Below are positions 46,935 to 55,941 of a stretch of 64,000 bases of DNA, in pieces. Numbering within the stretch: position 1 is the stretch's first letter; each line of letters opens with the position of its first letter. A program made the position numbers and the translations under genes. The notes beneath the pieces are model-generated. The model was not told the origin of the DNA and did not search any database. It saw nothing but the letters and a program-made list of their open reading frames with translations. Source of the DNA: Dongia_A sp039808885 (GTDB taxonomy: Bacteria > Pseudomonadota > Alphaproteobacteria > Dongiales > Dongiaceae); assembly GCA_039808885.1 (NCBI GenBank), contig JBDHTX010000003.1, positions 1-64,000 of the forward strand, given 5' to 3'.

Positions 46935-48054
46935 GCGCTTCGACGCAGCGCGAGAGGAAACGGTAGGTCGCCCACTCCTTTTCCTCCATCCAGGGATCGG
47001 GCCAGCAGCTCCACACCACCACCGCGAGCTCCTCGCGCGGGTTCAGATAAAGGAACTGGCCGAAAATGCCCTGGCCGGTGAAGGCGCCGTCATGGCTGGG
47101 CAGGCGCGGATCGCCGCTGGGGAACGACCACCATTGATAGCCGTAGCCCATGGGCACCTGCGGCGCGACGCGGCCATAGCCGACCTGCGGCGAATCCGGC
47201 CGCGGGTGGCTGGCTTCCGCGATCCAGCCGGCGGGCAGGATCGCCTCGCCGCCGGCGATGCCGCCGCCCAGGATGAACAGGCCGAAGCGGCCGAAATCAC
47301 GCAAGGTGAAATTGCAGCCGCCGCTGCCCATCTCCAGGCCGTCGCGCCCGTCGAGCGTCCAATAGCCGTCCGCCTCCATGCCGAAGCGCGCCCAGATCCG
47401 CTCGGAAAGATAGTCCGAGAGCGTTTGTCCCGTCGCCGCGGCGATGAGCGCGCCCAGCAGATAGGATTCGCCGCTGCTGTAGACGAAGCGCGTGCCCGGC
47501 GGCACCGCGCGTTTCAGGCCGCGCATCACCGCCATCACGTCGTCATGCCGGCCCTCGAGCACGGCGTTGTAGTAGCGGCCGAAATTCGAGGTGCCGTTGC
47601 GGTAGGCCTCGTCCCACTGCACGCCGGACGACATCTCCAGCAGGTGGCGGATGGTGTTGCCGTCATAGGCCGTGCCGCGCAGCTCCGGCAGATAGCGGGT
47701 GACCGGATCGGAAACCCCGCCGATGGCGCCCTGGTGGATCGCCGCGCCGAGCAGGGTCGACATCACCGACTTGCCGATGGAATAGGAATACCACCGCGTG
47801 CGCTCGTCGAGGCCGAGGCCGTAGCGCTCCAGGCGGATCTCGCCGCGCTTCAGCACCAGCAGGCCGCCGACCCGGTGCTCCGCCATGAAGGCGTCGACGC
47901 CCAAAGCGGCCTGGTCCAGCGGCTGCCGGGCCTGCGGCAGCGGGTACGCCTGCGCGCCGCGGCGGATGGTCCGGATCGGGAAATAGCGGTCGCGGCTGCT
48001 GTTGAGGATCGGCTGTTCCGCCGGGGTGGGGCTCATGAAGTTCAGCAGCTGCAT
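46924..48054 (-). CDS. Serine hydrolase, beta-lactamase-related (class C fold)
   Basis: A 376-residue protein of the beta-lactamase/penicillin-binding esterase group. The SxxK motif is SIGKSVMST (near residue 96), the second motif is a YSS (YSSGESYLLG) and the KTG-box equivalent is HDGAFTGQG. No signal peptide is evident, so it may be a cytoplasmic esterase or peptidase. It lies 11 bp downstream of the DMT gene. Substrate unknown. Confidence 0.82.
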   Translation of the reverse strand: MQLLNFMSPTPAEQPILNSSRDRYFPIRTIRRGAQAYPLPQARQPLDQAALGVDAFMAEHRVGGLLVLKRGEIRLERYGLGLDERTRWYSYSIGKSVMSTLLGAAIHQGAIGGVSDPVTRYLPELRGTAYDGNTIRHLLEMSSGVQWDEAYRNGTSNFGRYYNAVLEGRHDDVMAVMRGLKRAVPPGTRFVYSSGESYLLGALIAAATGQTLSDYLSERIWARFGMEADGYWTLDGRDGLEMGSGGCNFTLRDFGRFGLFILGGGIAGGEAILPAGWIAEASHPRPDSPQVGYGRVAPQVPMGYGYQWWSFPSGDPRLPSHDGAFTGQGIFGQFLYLNPREELAVVVWSCWPDPWMEEKEWATYRFLSRCVEALRN

Positions 48055-48065
48055 CGGCGAATGCC

Positions 48066-49037
48066 TCAGATCGGCTCGATTTCGACCGCGGTGCTCGGCC
48101 GCGCGCCATAGAGCATGTAAAGACCGGCGCCGACGATAAGGAGGGCGCCAACGAGGGTGAGCTTGTCGGGAATCTCGTTCCAGAACCACCAGCCGCCCAG
48201 CGTCGCCCAAATGATCGCGGTGTATTCGAAGGAGGTGACGAAGTTCGCCTCGGCCATGCGATAGGCCTGGGTCAGCAACACCATGCCGGCCGAGGCGATA
48301 ACGCCGCAAAGCCCGAGCAGCAGCAGGTCCCAGCCTTCCGGCACCGCCCAGGCGCGGAACAGGAATTCCAGGCTCGGGTCGGCGGAGCCGGCGAAACGGC
48401 CATCGCCGAACAGCAGCGCCATGGCCGTGGCCACCAGCAGGAACACAAGATTCTGATAGAACGACATCACGGCCGCGGTCTCGGTGACGCCCATGCGCCG
48501 CGCCATCAGCTGCGCGGTCCCGTAGCTCAATGCGGAAACGATCGGCAGCAGGCCGGCGGCATCGAAACCGTCCGTGAAGGGTCGCACCATGATTAGTACG
48601 CCAACGAAGCCGATGATCGCGGCGGCCCAGCGTTTCGCGCCCACCGTCTCGCCCAGCAGTGGTCCGGCCAGCGCCGTCACGAACAGCGGCGTGGTGAACC
48701 AAAGCGCGATCACATTGGCCAGCGGCATAGCCGGGAAGGCCAGGTAGTAGGTGGTGTAGGAGACAACCAGGATGACGCCGCGCAACACCAGCCAGCGCAG
48801 TTTGGGCGAGATCAGGTCGCCAAGCTGTCCCTGGATGCGCACCAGGATCAGCAGGATGGGCAACGCCACGATGCAGCGGATGATGATCGCCTGGTGAACC
48901 GGAAAGCCGCCGCTGATCTTCTTGATGATCCAGTCCTGCAGGGCGAATACGAAGACGCCAAGGCACAGCGTCAAGGCCGCCAGGACCGGATGATGGGAAC
49001 CCGCGCCGCCGGCCTGCGGCGATTTGGAGGTGGTCAC
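48066..49037 (-). CDS. DMT-superfamily (EamA) transporter
   Basis: A 323-residue protein with ten predicted transmembrane helices arranged as two EamA repeats, from LAALTLCLGVFVFALQDWIIKKI to LVGALLIVGAGLYMLYG. It probably exports metabolites or amino acids. The start is uncertain: GTG 49037 has GGGGGC before it, while ATG 49073 lacks a good site. Divergent from the Lon-like gene with 175 bp between them. Confidence 0.85.
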   Translation of the reverse strand: MTTSKSPQAGGAGSHHPVLAALTLCLGVFVFALQDWIIKKISGGFPVHQAIIIRCIVALPILLILVRIQGQLGDLISPKLRWLVLRGVILVVSYTTYYLAFPAMPLANVIALWFTTPLFVTALAGPLLGETVGAKRWAAAIIGFVGVLIMVRPFTDGFDAAGLLPIVSALSYGTAQLMARRMGVTETAAVMSFYQNLVFLLVATAMALLFGDGRFAGSADPSLEFLFRAWAVPEGWDLLLLGLCGVIASAGMVLLTQAYRMAEANFVTSFEYTAIIWATLGGWWFWNEIPDKLTLVGALLIVGAGLYMLYGARPSTAVEIEPI

Positions 49038-49212
49038 GATGCCCCCGAAGTGACGAACAATACCGCTACTCATGCCAGCGAAATCGCCAATCGGCAATCG
49101 GGCATTGCGGGGCGCGTTGGCGTGGAACGCGCGGTCTCCAGGGGGCTGCCCCCTTGCGCTGCAACGCAGCAACGGCGCAATCTAGCGCAAAGACCGATGA
49201 GGAACCGTCATT

Positions 49213-51612
49213 GTGACTGCGCTTTCGCCGGAACAACTGTTTAATCGCTGCGATCCCGCCACTTTGCCGGGCGACAGCACGGATGATCTCGAGGACCTGC
49301 CCGGCCTGATCGGCCAGGAACGTGCCATCGAGGCCGTCGCCTTCGGGGTCGGTGTCAAGCATCAGGGCTACAATCTGTTCGCGCTGGGCACCAGCGGCAC
49401 CGGCAAGCACTCGGTGATCGCCGACTATCTGCGCCGCCAGGCCACCCGCCAGGCGACTCCGGACGATTGGTGCTACGTCAATAATTTCGCCGATCCGCAG
49501 CGGCCGAACGCGCTGCGCCTGCCGCCCGGCCGCGCCCGGCCGTTCTGCGAGGCCATGCGCAAGCTGATCGACGAATTGAAGGCGGTGTTGCCGGCGACCT
49601 TCGAGGGTGACGACTACCGCGCCCGGCGCGAAGTGATCGACGAGCAGTTCAAGCAGCAGGCCGAATCCCCCTTCAGCGCCCTGCAGCAGAAGGCGCAGAA
49701 GGAAAGCGTCGCGCTGATCCGCACGCCGATGGGCCTGGCCCTGGCGCCGCTCAAAGAGGGCGAGGTGCTGCGGCCGGAGGAGTTCAACAAGCTGCCGGAG
49801 GTCGAGCAGGAGCGCATCAAGAAGGTGATCGACGGCCTGCAGGAAGAGTTGGAGGTCGTGGTCCGCCGCATGCCGGAGCTGGAACGCAAGCACCGCGAGG
49901 CGGTGCGGGCGCTCAATCACGACATGACCCGCTTCGCCGTCGGGCACCTGATCGAGGAACTGCGCCGCGGCCACCAGGACCTGCCCGAGGTCATCGCCTA
50001 TCTGGGCGAGGTCGAGGGCGACATCGTCGAGAATTCCGACGACTTCCTGCCGCAGGCGCGGCCGATGCCGATGGCTCCGGGCATGGAGGAGGGCGACGGC
50101 CCGGATCGCAGCTTCCGGCGCTACCAGGTAAATGTCGTGGTGGAGAACGCGCCCGGCCAGGGGGCGCCGATCTACTACGAGGACCGGCCCAACCACCAGA
50201 CCATCGTCGGCCGGGTCGAGCACATGGCGCGCTTCGGCACGCTGGTCACCGATTTCAACCTGCTGAAGCCGGGCGCCCTGCACAAGGCCAATGGCGGCTA
50301 CCTGATCATCGACGTGATCCGCCTGCTGCAGAGCGGCATCGGCTACGAATCGCTGAAGCGGGCGTTGCGCGCGCGCGAGATCCGCATCGAATCGGTGGAG
50401 CAGATGCTGAGCCTGGCCAGCACCATCTCGCTGGAGCCGGAGCCGATCCCGCTCGACATCAAGGTGGTGCTGGTCGGCGAGCCGATGGTGTACTACCTGC
50501 TGCAGCAGCATGATCCTGATTTCGCCGAGCTGTTCAAGGTGCCGGTGGATTTCGAGGACCGGGTCGATCGCAACGTGCACAACACCGCCCTGATGGCGCG
50601 GCTCATCGCCACCTCGGTGCGGCGGGAGAACCTGCGGGCCTTCGGGCGCACCGCCATCGCCCGGGTGATCGAGCAGGCCTCGCGCATGGTGGAGGACTCG
50701 CAGAAGCTCTCCACCCATATGCGCAGCATCAACGACCTGATCGTCGAGGCCGATCATTTCGCCGGCCTGGCCGGGACCGCGCGGGTCGAGGCCGAGCACG
50801 TCCAGGCCGCGATCGACGCGCAGATCCGCCGCACCGACCGGCTGCCGCAGCGCCTGCGCGAGGAGATCCTGCGCGGGACCTATCACATCGACACGACCGG
50901 TGCCCGCGTCGGCCAGATCAACGGCCTCGCCGTCATCGGCATGGGGACGACTTCGTTCGGCCGGCCCAGCCGCATCTCCGCCCGCGTCCGCCTGGGCCGC
51001 GGCGAAGTCACCGATATCGAACGCGAGGTTGAGCTGGGCGGCCCGCTGCATTCCAAGGGCGTGCTGATCCTTGCCGGCTTCCTCGGTGGCCGCTTCGGCC
51101 GCGACAAGCCGCTGTCGCTGACGGCGAGCCTGGTGTTCGAGCAGTCCTATGGCGGGGTCGACGGCGACAGCGCATCGATGGCCGAGCTTTGCGCGCTGCT
51201 CTCCGCCTTGGCGGAAGTGCCGGTCCAGCAGCGATTCGCCATGACCGGCTCGGTCGACCAGAACGGCCGCTCCCAGGCCATCGGCGGCGTCAACGAGAAG
51301 ATCGAGGGCTTCTTCGATCTCTGCCGTGATCGTGGCCTGACCGGCGAGCAGGGCGTCATCATCCCGGCCAGCAACGTGAAGCATCTGATGCTGCGGGGCG
51401 ACGTGCTGGCGGCGGCGCGCGAGGGCAGGTTCCACATCCATGCCATCGAGGATGTCGATCAGGCGATCGAACTGCTGACCGGCATGCCGGCCGGCAAGCC
51501 GGCGGCGGATGGCAGCTATCCCGATGGCTCCATCAACGCGCGCGTGGCGCGCCGCCTGGCGGATTTCGCCGAGAAGGCCGCCGCCTTCGCCCGGCGCAGC
51601 GACAAGGGCTGA
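49213..51612 (+). CDS. Lon-family ATP-dependent protease (LonB/YcbZ type)
   Basis: A 799-residue protease. The AAA+ part has Walker A GTSGTGKH (59-66), then a 150-residue helical/coiled-coil region (EEFNKLPEVEQERIKKVIDGLQEEL). The C-terminal protease carries the Ser-Lys dyad: Ser653 in GDSASMAE and Lys696 in GVNEKIEG. GTG start at 49213. It lacks the N-terminal Lon substrate domain, as in LonB/YcbZ proteins. Followed by a Usp-like gene and a site-2 protease, so a stress-response protein-quality unit is likely. Confidence 0.9.
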   Translation: MTALSPEQLFNRCDPATLPGDSTDDLEDLPGLIGQERAIEAVAFGVGVKHQGYNLFALGTSGTGKHSVIADYLRRQATRQATPDDWCYVNNFADPQRPNALRLPPGRARPFCEAMRKLIDELKAVLPATFEGDDYRARREVIDEQFKQQAESPFSALQQKAQKESVALIRTPMGLALAPLKEGEVLRPEEFNKLPEVEQERIKKVIDGLQEELEVVVRRMPELERKHREAVRALNHDMTRFAVGHLIEELRRGHQDLPEVIAYLGEVEGDIVENSDDFLPQARPMPMAPGMEEGDGPDRSFRRYQVNVVVENAPGQGAPIYYEDRPNHQTIVGRVEHMARFGTLVTDFNLLKPGALHKANGGYLIIDVIRLLQSGIGYESLKRALRAREIRIESVEQMLSLASTISLEPEPIPLDIKVVLVGEPMVYYLLQQHDPDFAELFKVPVDFEDRVDRNVHNTALMARLIATSVRRENLRAFGRTAIARVIEQASRMVEDSQKLSTHMRSINDLIVEADHFAGLAGTARVEAEHVQAAIDAQIRRTDRLPQRLREEILRGTYHIDTTGARVGQINGLAVIGMGTTSFGRPSRISARVRLGRGEVTDIEREVELGGPLHSKGVLILAGFLGGRFGRDKPLSLTASLVFEQSYGGVDGDSASMAELCALLSALAEVPVQQRFAMTGSVDQNGRSQAIGGVNEKIEGFFDLCRDRGLTGEQGVIIPASNVKHLMLRGDVLAAAREGRFHIHAIEDVDQAIELLTGMPAGKPAADGSYPDGSINARVARRLADFAEKAAAFARRSDKG

Positions 51613-51621
51613 GGTGCGGCG

Positions 51622-52452
51622 ATGAGCGCCGAAGACACCGGTTTCGCGGTCCAGCGCGTGGTCGTGGCGCTCGAATCCGCCTGCGAGAACCTGGCGGCGC
51701 TGGAGCAGGCGGCCGAGATGGCGCGGCGGACGAAAGCTACCTTGCATGCCATGTTCATCGAGGATGCCCGCCTGCTGGAAGCGGCGGCGCTGCCCTTCAC
51801 CCGCCAGGTGAGCCTGGCATCCGCCACCGCCATGCCCCTGGAGCCGGGCGATCTCGAAGCCGAGTTCCGCGCTCTGGCCGCGCGCGCCCGGCGCTGCCTG
51901 GAAGACCTGGCCGGCCGGCTCAACGTGACCGCGTCTTTCGAGATCGTGCGCGGCGACCGCTCGGCCGCCCTGTCGGCGGCGGGCGGCAGCGACCTGCTGG
52001 TGGTGGAGACGACCAGCCGCGCCGTCGGCCGGCACCTTCGCATCTCGACCGACTGGTTCGCCGCCGCCGCGAGGTGTGGCCGCGCCTGCCTTCTGCTCGG
52101 CCCGGCCAAGGATCAGCGCCACAACGTGCTGGTGATCCATGACGGCTCGGCCGCCGGCGATCGGGCGATGATTGCGGCCCAGGCCCTGGGCGGGGTCGAC
52201 CATGCCCGGCTCTATGTCGCCCGCCTGCCGGAAGCGCCGGACGAGGCGGCGATGCGCCGACGCTTCGATCTTACCGCCAGCCGGACGGTGTTCCGCCAGA
52301 TGGCGGCGATGGACGCGGCGGAATTGCGCCGGGCCATTTCCCATGCCGATTGCGGGCTGGTGATCGCGCCGGCGTCCCTCATCGCTGCGCATCAGGCGGA
52401 ATTGCAAGGCTTCCTGTCGGCGCCGAGCTGTGCGCTGCTGCTGATCGCCTGA
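51622..52452 (+). CDS. Universal-stress-like protein with two Usp-type halves
   Basis: A 276-residue soluble protein. The first half resembles UspA: VVVALESACENLAALEQAAEMARRTKATLHAMFIEDARLL, then GSDLLVVETTSR. The second half (from about 165) repeats a degenerate version: VLVIHDGSAAGDRAMIAAQALGGVDHARLYVARL and CALLLIA. The nucleotide-binding G-x2-G-x9-GS motif is not preserved, so an ATP-independent role is possible. It lies 9 bp after the Lon gene. Confidence 0.65.
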   Translation: MSAEDTGFAVQRVVVALESACENLAALEQAAEMARRTKATLHAMFIEDARLLEAAALPFTRQVSLASATAMPLEPGDLEAEFRALAARARRCLEDLAGRLNVTASFEIVRGDRSAALSAAGGSDLLVVETTSRAVGRHLRISTDWFAAAARCGRACLLLGPAKDQRHNVLVIHDGSAAGDRAMIAAQALGGVDHARLYVARLPEAPDEAAMRRRFDLTASRTVFRQMAAMDAAELRRAISHADCGLVIAPASLIAAHQAELQGFLSAPSCALLLIA

Positions 52453-52472
52453 AGACGCGGAAGGGAATCCGG

Positions 52473-53618
52473 ATGGCGAAAAATCAGGTCACCCTGTTCC
52501 AGATAGCCGGTTTCGCCGTCAAGGTCGATTGGAGCTGGGCGATCCTGGCCATGCTGATCGCCTGGTCGCTGGCGGAGGGTTTCTTTCCCTCGCTCTACGA
52601 AGGCCTGCCGGTCGCCGCCTATTGGTGGATGGGGGTTGCCGGCGTGCTCGGCCTGTTCCTGTCCATCCTGCTGCACGAGCTCTCGCATTCGGTGGTCGCG
52701 CGCTACTACGGCCTGCCGATCCGCGGCATCACGCTCTTCATCTTCGGCGGCGTCGCCGAACTGGAGGAGGAGCCGCTGTCGCCCCGCGTCGAGTTCCGCA
52801 TGGCGATCGCCGGGCCGATCCTCAGCGTCGTCCTCGGCGTGGTCTTCTATTTGCTGACCCTGCTCGGCGAGGCGCTGGGCTGGTCGGCGCCGGTCACCGG
52901 CGTTGCCCGCTATCTCGCCTCGCTCAACCTGATCCTGGCGGTGTTCAACCTGATCCCGGCCTTTCCGCTCGATGGCGGCAGGGTGTTGCGCGCCTGGCTC
53001 TGGCATCGCTGGCGTGACATGCGGCGGGCGACGCGGGCCGCGGCCAATGCCGGCATCGCGTTCTCGGTGGTGCTGATGGGCATCGGCTTCATCAGCGTGG
53101 TGACCGGCGATCTCGGCACCGGCATCTGGTGGATCCTGATCGGCCTGTTCCTCAGGAGCGCCGCCGCCGGGTCGTACTACGAGCTGCGCACCCGCCAGGC
53201 GATCAAGGGCCATGTCGTGCGCGATTTCATGAGCGGCACGCCGGTCGCGGTCTCGCCCTATCTCAGCATCCGCCAGCTCGCCGAGGACTACATCCTGCGC
53301 CATCACCACGAGTTCTTTCCGGTGGTCGAAGGCGGCCGCGTGCTCGGCGCCATCTCCATGAAGGAGATCAAGGACCTGCCGCGCGAGCGCTGGGACAGCA
53401 TGCGGGTCGGCGATCTCATGGTCGCCGCCACCGAGGCCAACATGATCGCGGCCAGCGCCGACGCGATGTCGGCGATCGCCGCCATGCGGAAGCGCGGCGC
53501 CAGCCGCCTGATGGTGGTGGAGGGCGGCAGCCTGGTCGGCATCCTGTCGCTGAAGGACCTGCTGAAACGCCTGTCGCTCCAGCTCGAGCTCGAGGACGCG
53601 GCGGAGGGTGGCGACTAA
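52473..53618 (+). CDS. Site-2 protease-like M50 metalloprotease with CBS pair
   Basis: A 381-residue membrane protease. The zinc motif HELSH lies at residues 68-72 and the third ligand Asp167 in NLIPAFPLDGGRVLRAW. Six or so transmembrane helices are followed by two CBS domains (about 250-375; for example MSGTPVAVSPYLSIRQLAEDY, MRKRGASRLMVVEGGSLVGILSLKDLL). It is an intramembrane protease, probably acting on regulatory membrane anchors and sensing adenine nucleotides through CBS. It starts 20 bp after the Usp-like gene. Confidence 0.9.
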   Translation: MAKNQVTLFQIAGFAVKVDWSWAILAMLIAWSLAEGFFPSLYEGLPVAAYWWMGVAGVLGLFLSILLHELSHSVVARYYGLPIRGITLFIFGGVAELEEEPLSPRVEFRMAIAGPILSVVLGVVFYLLTLLGEALGWSAPVTGVARYLASLNLILAVFNLIPAFPLDGGRVLRAWLWHRWRDMRRATRAAANAGIAFSVVLMGIGFISVVTGDLGTGIWWILIGLFLRSAAAGSYYELRTRQAIKGHVVRDFMSGTPVAVSPYLSIRQLAEDYILRHHHEFFPVVEGGRVLGAISMKEIKDLPRERWDSMRVGDLMVAATEANMIAASADAMSAIAAMRKRGASRLMVVEGGSLVGILSLKDLLKRLSLQLELEDAAEGGD

Positions 53619-53737
53619 CCGATTGACAGAATGCGATTAATTTACCTGCGACGATTCGGCGCGCGCCACGAGGTCGTCTGCCGGGCGCTGGGCCAGCCTG
53701 CTATTGAAATGAGGATTTCCGCTTGCCCGGCCGCGCC

Positions 53738-55090
53738 ATGACCCAGTTGGACTTGCTGCAGAAATACGACCGCGCCGTTCCGCGCTACACCTCCTATCCG
53801 ACCGCGCCGCATTTCCACGCCGAGATCGGGCCGGAGCAATATGCCGCCTGGCTCGCCGCCGGCGATGCGACGGCGCCGGTTTCGCTGTATCTCCACGTGC
53901 CCTATTGCAAGACGATGTGCTGGTATTGCGGCTGCCACACCAAGGTGGCGGCGCGCTATCAGCCGGTGGAGGATTTGGCCGCGCGCCTGATCGAGGAGGT
54001 GGCGCTGGTCGCGCGCCATGTCGATGCCAGGCGCCCGGCGACGCAGATCCACTGGGGCGGCGGCACGCCCAACATGCTGCGGCCCGCGGAATTCGCCCGC
54101 ATCATGGCGGCGCTCGACCAGCACTTCCCCCGCGCCGACACGGCGGAGGTGGCGATCGAGATGGATCCGCGCCTGCTGACCCAGGAGATGGCGGCGGAAT
54201 GCCTGATGTCCGGCGTCACCCGCGTCAGCCTAGGGGTGCAGGATTTCGACCCCGAGGTGCAGCGCCTGATCAACCGCGAGCAGCCTTTCGCCCTGGTGCG
54301 GGACGCGGTCGAACTGCTGCGCGCTCACGGCATCGCCGGCATCAACCTCGACCTCATGTACGGACTGCCCGGCCAGACGCGGGAGACCATTCTCAAGACC
54401 ATCGACCTCGCGCATGCGCTGGCACCGGACCGGCTGGCCTTGTTCGGCTATGCCCATGTGCCATGGATGAAGACGCACCAGCGCCTGATCGACGAGAGCC
54501 GCATGCCCGATGCCGCGTCGCGCTGGGATCTGATGAGCCTCGCCAATGATCGCTTGCGCGCGCTGGGCTACGTGCAGATCGGCTTCGACCATTTCGCCAG
54601 GGCCGACGATCCGATGGTCCTGGCGCTGAAAGCCGGCAAGCTCACCCGCAATTTCCAGGGCTACGCGGTGGAGGATGCCGCGACGCTGATCGGCCTCGGC
54701 CCCTCGGCCATCGGCACCCTGCCGCAGGGCTATGTGCAGAACCTGGCGGAGCCGGGCGCCTGGCACCGCGCCGTCGCGGCGGGCCGCCTCGCCACCGCGC
54801 GGGGCATCGCGCTTTCCGACGAGGACCGCCTGCGCCGCGCCATCATCGAGCGCCTGCTCTGCGATTTCGCCGTCGATCTCGACGCGGTCGCCCGCGCCCA
54901 CGGCATGAGCGGCCGCCGCTTCGGCCCGGAGAAGGTGCGGCTGAACGAGCTTGTCGCCGACGGCCTGGTCGAGCTGGATGGCGAGCGCGTCCGGATCACC
55001 GAGCCTGGCCGCCCCTTGGCCCGCTTGGTCGCCGCCTGCTTCGACTCCTATCTCGAAACCGGCAAGGCCCGCCATTCCAAGGCGGTGTGA
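53738..55090 (+). CDS. hemN: Oxygen-independent coproporphyrinogen III oxidase
   Basis: A 450-residue radical-SAM enzyme making protoporphyrinogen IX without oxygen. The [4Fe-4S] motif is CKTMCWYC (Cys57, 61, 64), extended by a fourth Cys in CWYCGC as in HemN. PRYTSYPTAPHF near the start and the HWGGGTPNML, FGYAHVPWMKTHQ signatures are typical of genuine HemN rather than HemW. ATG 53738 is chosen for family fit, but GAGGAT 6 nt before a TTG at 53723 makes that start possible. No FNR box could be recognised upstream. It is convergent with greB. Confidence 0.95.
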   Translation: MTQLDLLQKYDRAVPRYTSYPTAPHFHAEIGPEQYAAWLAAGDATAPVSLYLHVPYCKTMCWYCGCHTKVAARYQPVEDLAARLIEEVALVARHVDARRPATQIHWGGGTPNMLRPAEFARIMAALDQHFPRADTAEVAIEMDPRLLTQEMAAECLMSGVTRVSLGVQDFDPEVQRLINREQPFALVRDAVELLRAHGIAGINLDLMYGLPGQTRETILKTIDLAHALAPDRLALFGYAHVPWMKTHQRLIDESRMPDAASRWDLMSLANDRLRALGYVQIGFDHFARADDPMVLALKAGKLTRNFQGYAVEDAATLIGLGPSAIGTLPQGYVQNLAEPGAWHRAVAAGRLATARGIALSDEDRLRRAIIERLLCDFAVDLDAVARAHGMSGRRFGPEKVRLNELVADGLVELDGERVRITEPGRPLARLVAACFDSYLETGKARHSKAV

Positions 55091-55130
55091 AGGCTACGCC
55101 GTCAACCAGAAAGCCTCTGCAGCAGAATAT

Positions 55131-55240
55131 CCCCTCCCCCAAGTTGGGGGAGGGTGGGGTGGGGGTTGCTGTCGATGCAGCGCGGCACGTCGAAACCGAA
55201 CCGCGCCCCCTCCCTGACCCTCCCCCGGCTCGGGGGAGGG
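55131..55240. repeat. Mosaic palindrome between hemN and greB
   Basis: Two perfect hairpins frame the element: CCTCCCCC-aagtt-GGGGGAGG (55133-55153) and CCCTCCCCC-ggctc-GGGGGAGGG (55218-55240). The space between holds G-rich and C-rich blocks that can also pair. It lies between convergent genes, so it may stop transcription from both sides. The pattern resembles known alphaproteobacterial mosaic repeats. Confidence 0.75.
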
Positions 55241-55260
55241 AATTTCACGAGCGCCGCTTC

Positions 55261-55770
55261 CTACTCCGGATACGCGATCGACACGATCTCGATGTCCTCG
55301 ACGCCCTTCGGCGTCGGCACCTTGGCGGTGTCGCCGACCGACTTGCCCATCAGGGCGCGGGCGACGGGCGAGATCCAGCTGATCCGCCCGGTATCCGTCT
55401 CGTCGATGCCGACGATGGTCACATTGACCTCGCTGTCATCCTCGCGGGCATAGGTGACGGTCGCGCCGAAGAACACCTTGCCGCGGTTCTTCTGCGCCTT
55501 GGGGTCGACCACCTCGGCGATCGACAGGCGCTTGTCGAGGAAGCGCAGCCGGCGGTCGATCTCGCGCAGGCGCTTCTTGCCGTAGATGTAGTCACCGTTC
55601 TCCGAGCGGTCGCCGTTGCCAGCCGCCCATTCCACGACGCGCACCACCTCCGGCCGCTCCTCGTTCCACAGCTTGCGCCGCTCGGCGACCAGCCGCGCAT
55701 GGCCCTGGGGGGTCATGTAGTTCTTCTTGCCGGCGGGGAGCGGCGGCAGGTCGTCATCTTCGTCGGTCAT
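55261..55770 (-). CDS. greB: Transcription elongation factor GreB
   Basis: A 169-residue Gre factor. The N-terminal coiled-coil has GHARLVAERRKLWNEERPEVVRVVEWAAGNGDRSENGDYIYGKKRLREIDRRL; its loop carries the acidic residues (D, E) that stimulate RNA cleavage. The C-terminal FKBP-like part has SPVARALMGKSVGDT. The basic NRGKV patch supports GreB over GreA. ATG 55770 is the first Met before the conserved region. It rescues backtracked RNA polymerase. Confidence 0.92.
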   Translation of the reverse strand: MTDEDDDLPPLPAGKKNYMTPQGHARLVAERRKLWNEERPEVVRVVEWAAGNGDRSENGDYIYGKKRLREIDRRLRFLDKRLSIAEVVDPKAQKNRGKVFFGATVTYAREDDSEVNVTIVGIDETDTGRISWISPVARALMGKSVGDTAKVPTPKGVEDIEIVSIAYPE

Positions 55771-55800
55771 GAAAGCTGCGTTCTTTGTAACAACCCATCC

Positions 55801-55906
55801 AATCGTCATGCCAGGGCTTGGCCCTGGCATCCACGAGTTTGCCTGTGGCGACGAGATTCTGCCCGTAAAAACTCGTGGATGGCATGACCGAGCCATGCCA
55901 TGACGG
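55801..55906. repeat. Three-hairpin dispersed element, copy C
   Basis: Outer CGTCATG (55804-55810) and CATGACG (55899-55905). Left hairpin GCCAGGG/CCCTGGC. Centre ATCCACGAGTTT (55829-55840) with AAACTCGTGGAT (55869-55880) and a 28-nt loop. Right hairpin TGGCATG with CATGCCA. It lies between greB and the end of RACo. Confidence 0.85.
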
Positions 55907-55941
55907 CGGAGTGTATGTGCCCTTTGAGGAGAGAACGAGGA

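Noticed and set aside
49066..52407. A 1113-codon minus-strand frame opposite the Lon-like gene
   Set aside because: Antisense shadow of the Lon and Usp-like genes; amino-acid composition is Arg/Gln/Leu-biased without motifs.
53619..53737. FNR box in front of hemN
   Set aside because: TTGACAGAATGCGA lacks the ATCAA half of TTGAT-N4-ATCAA.
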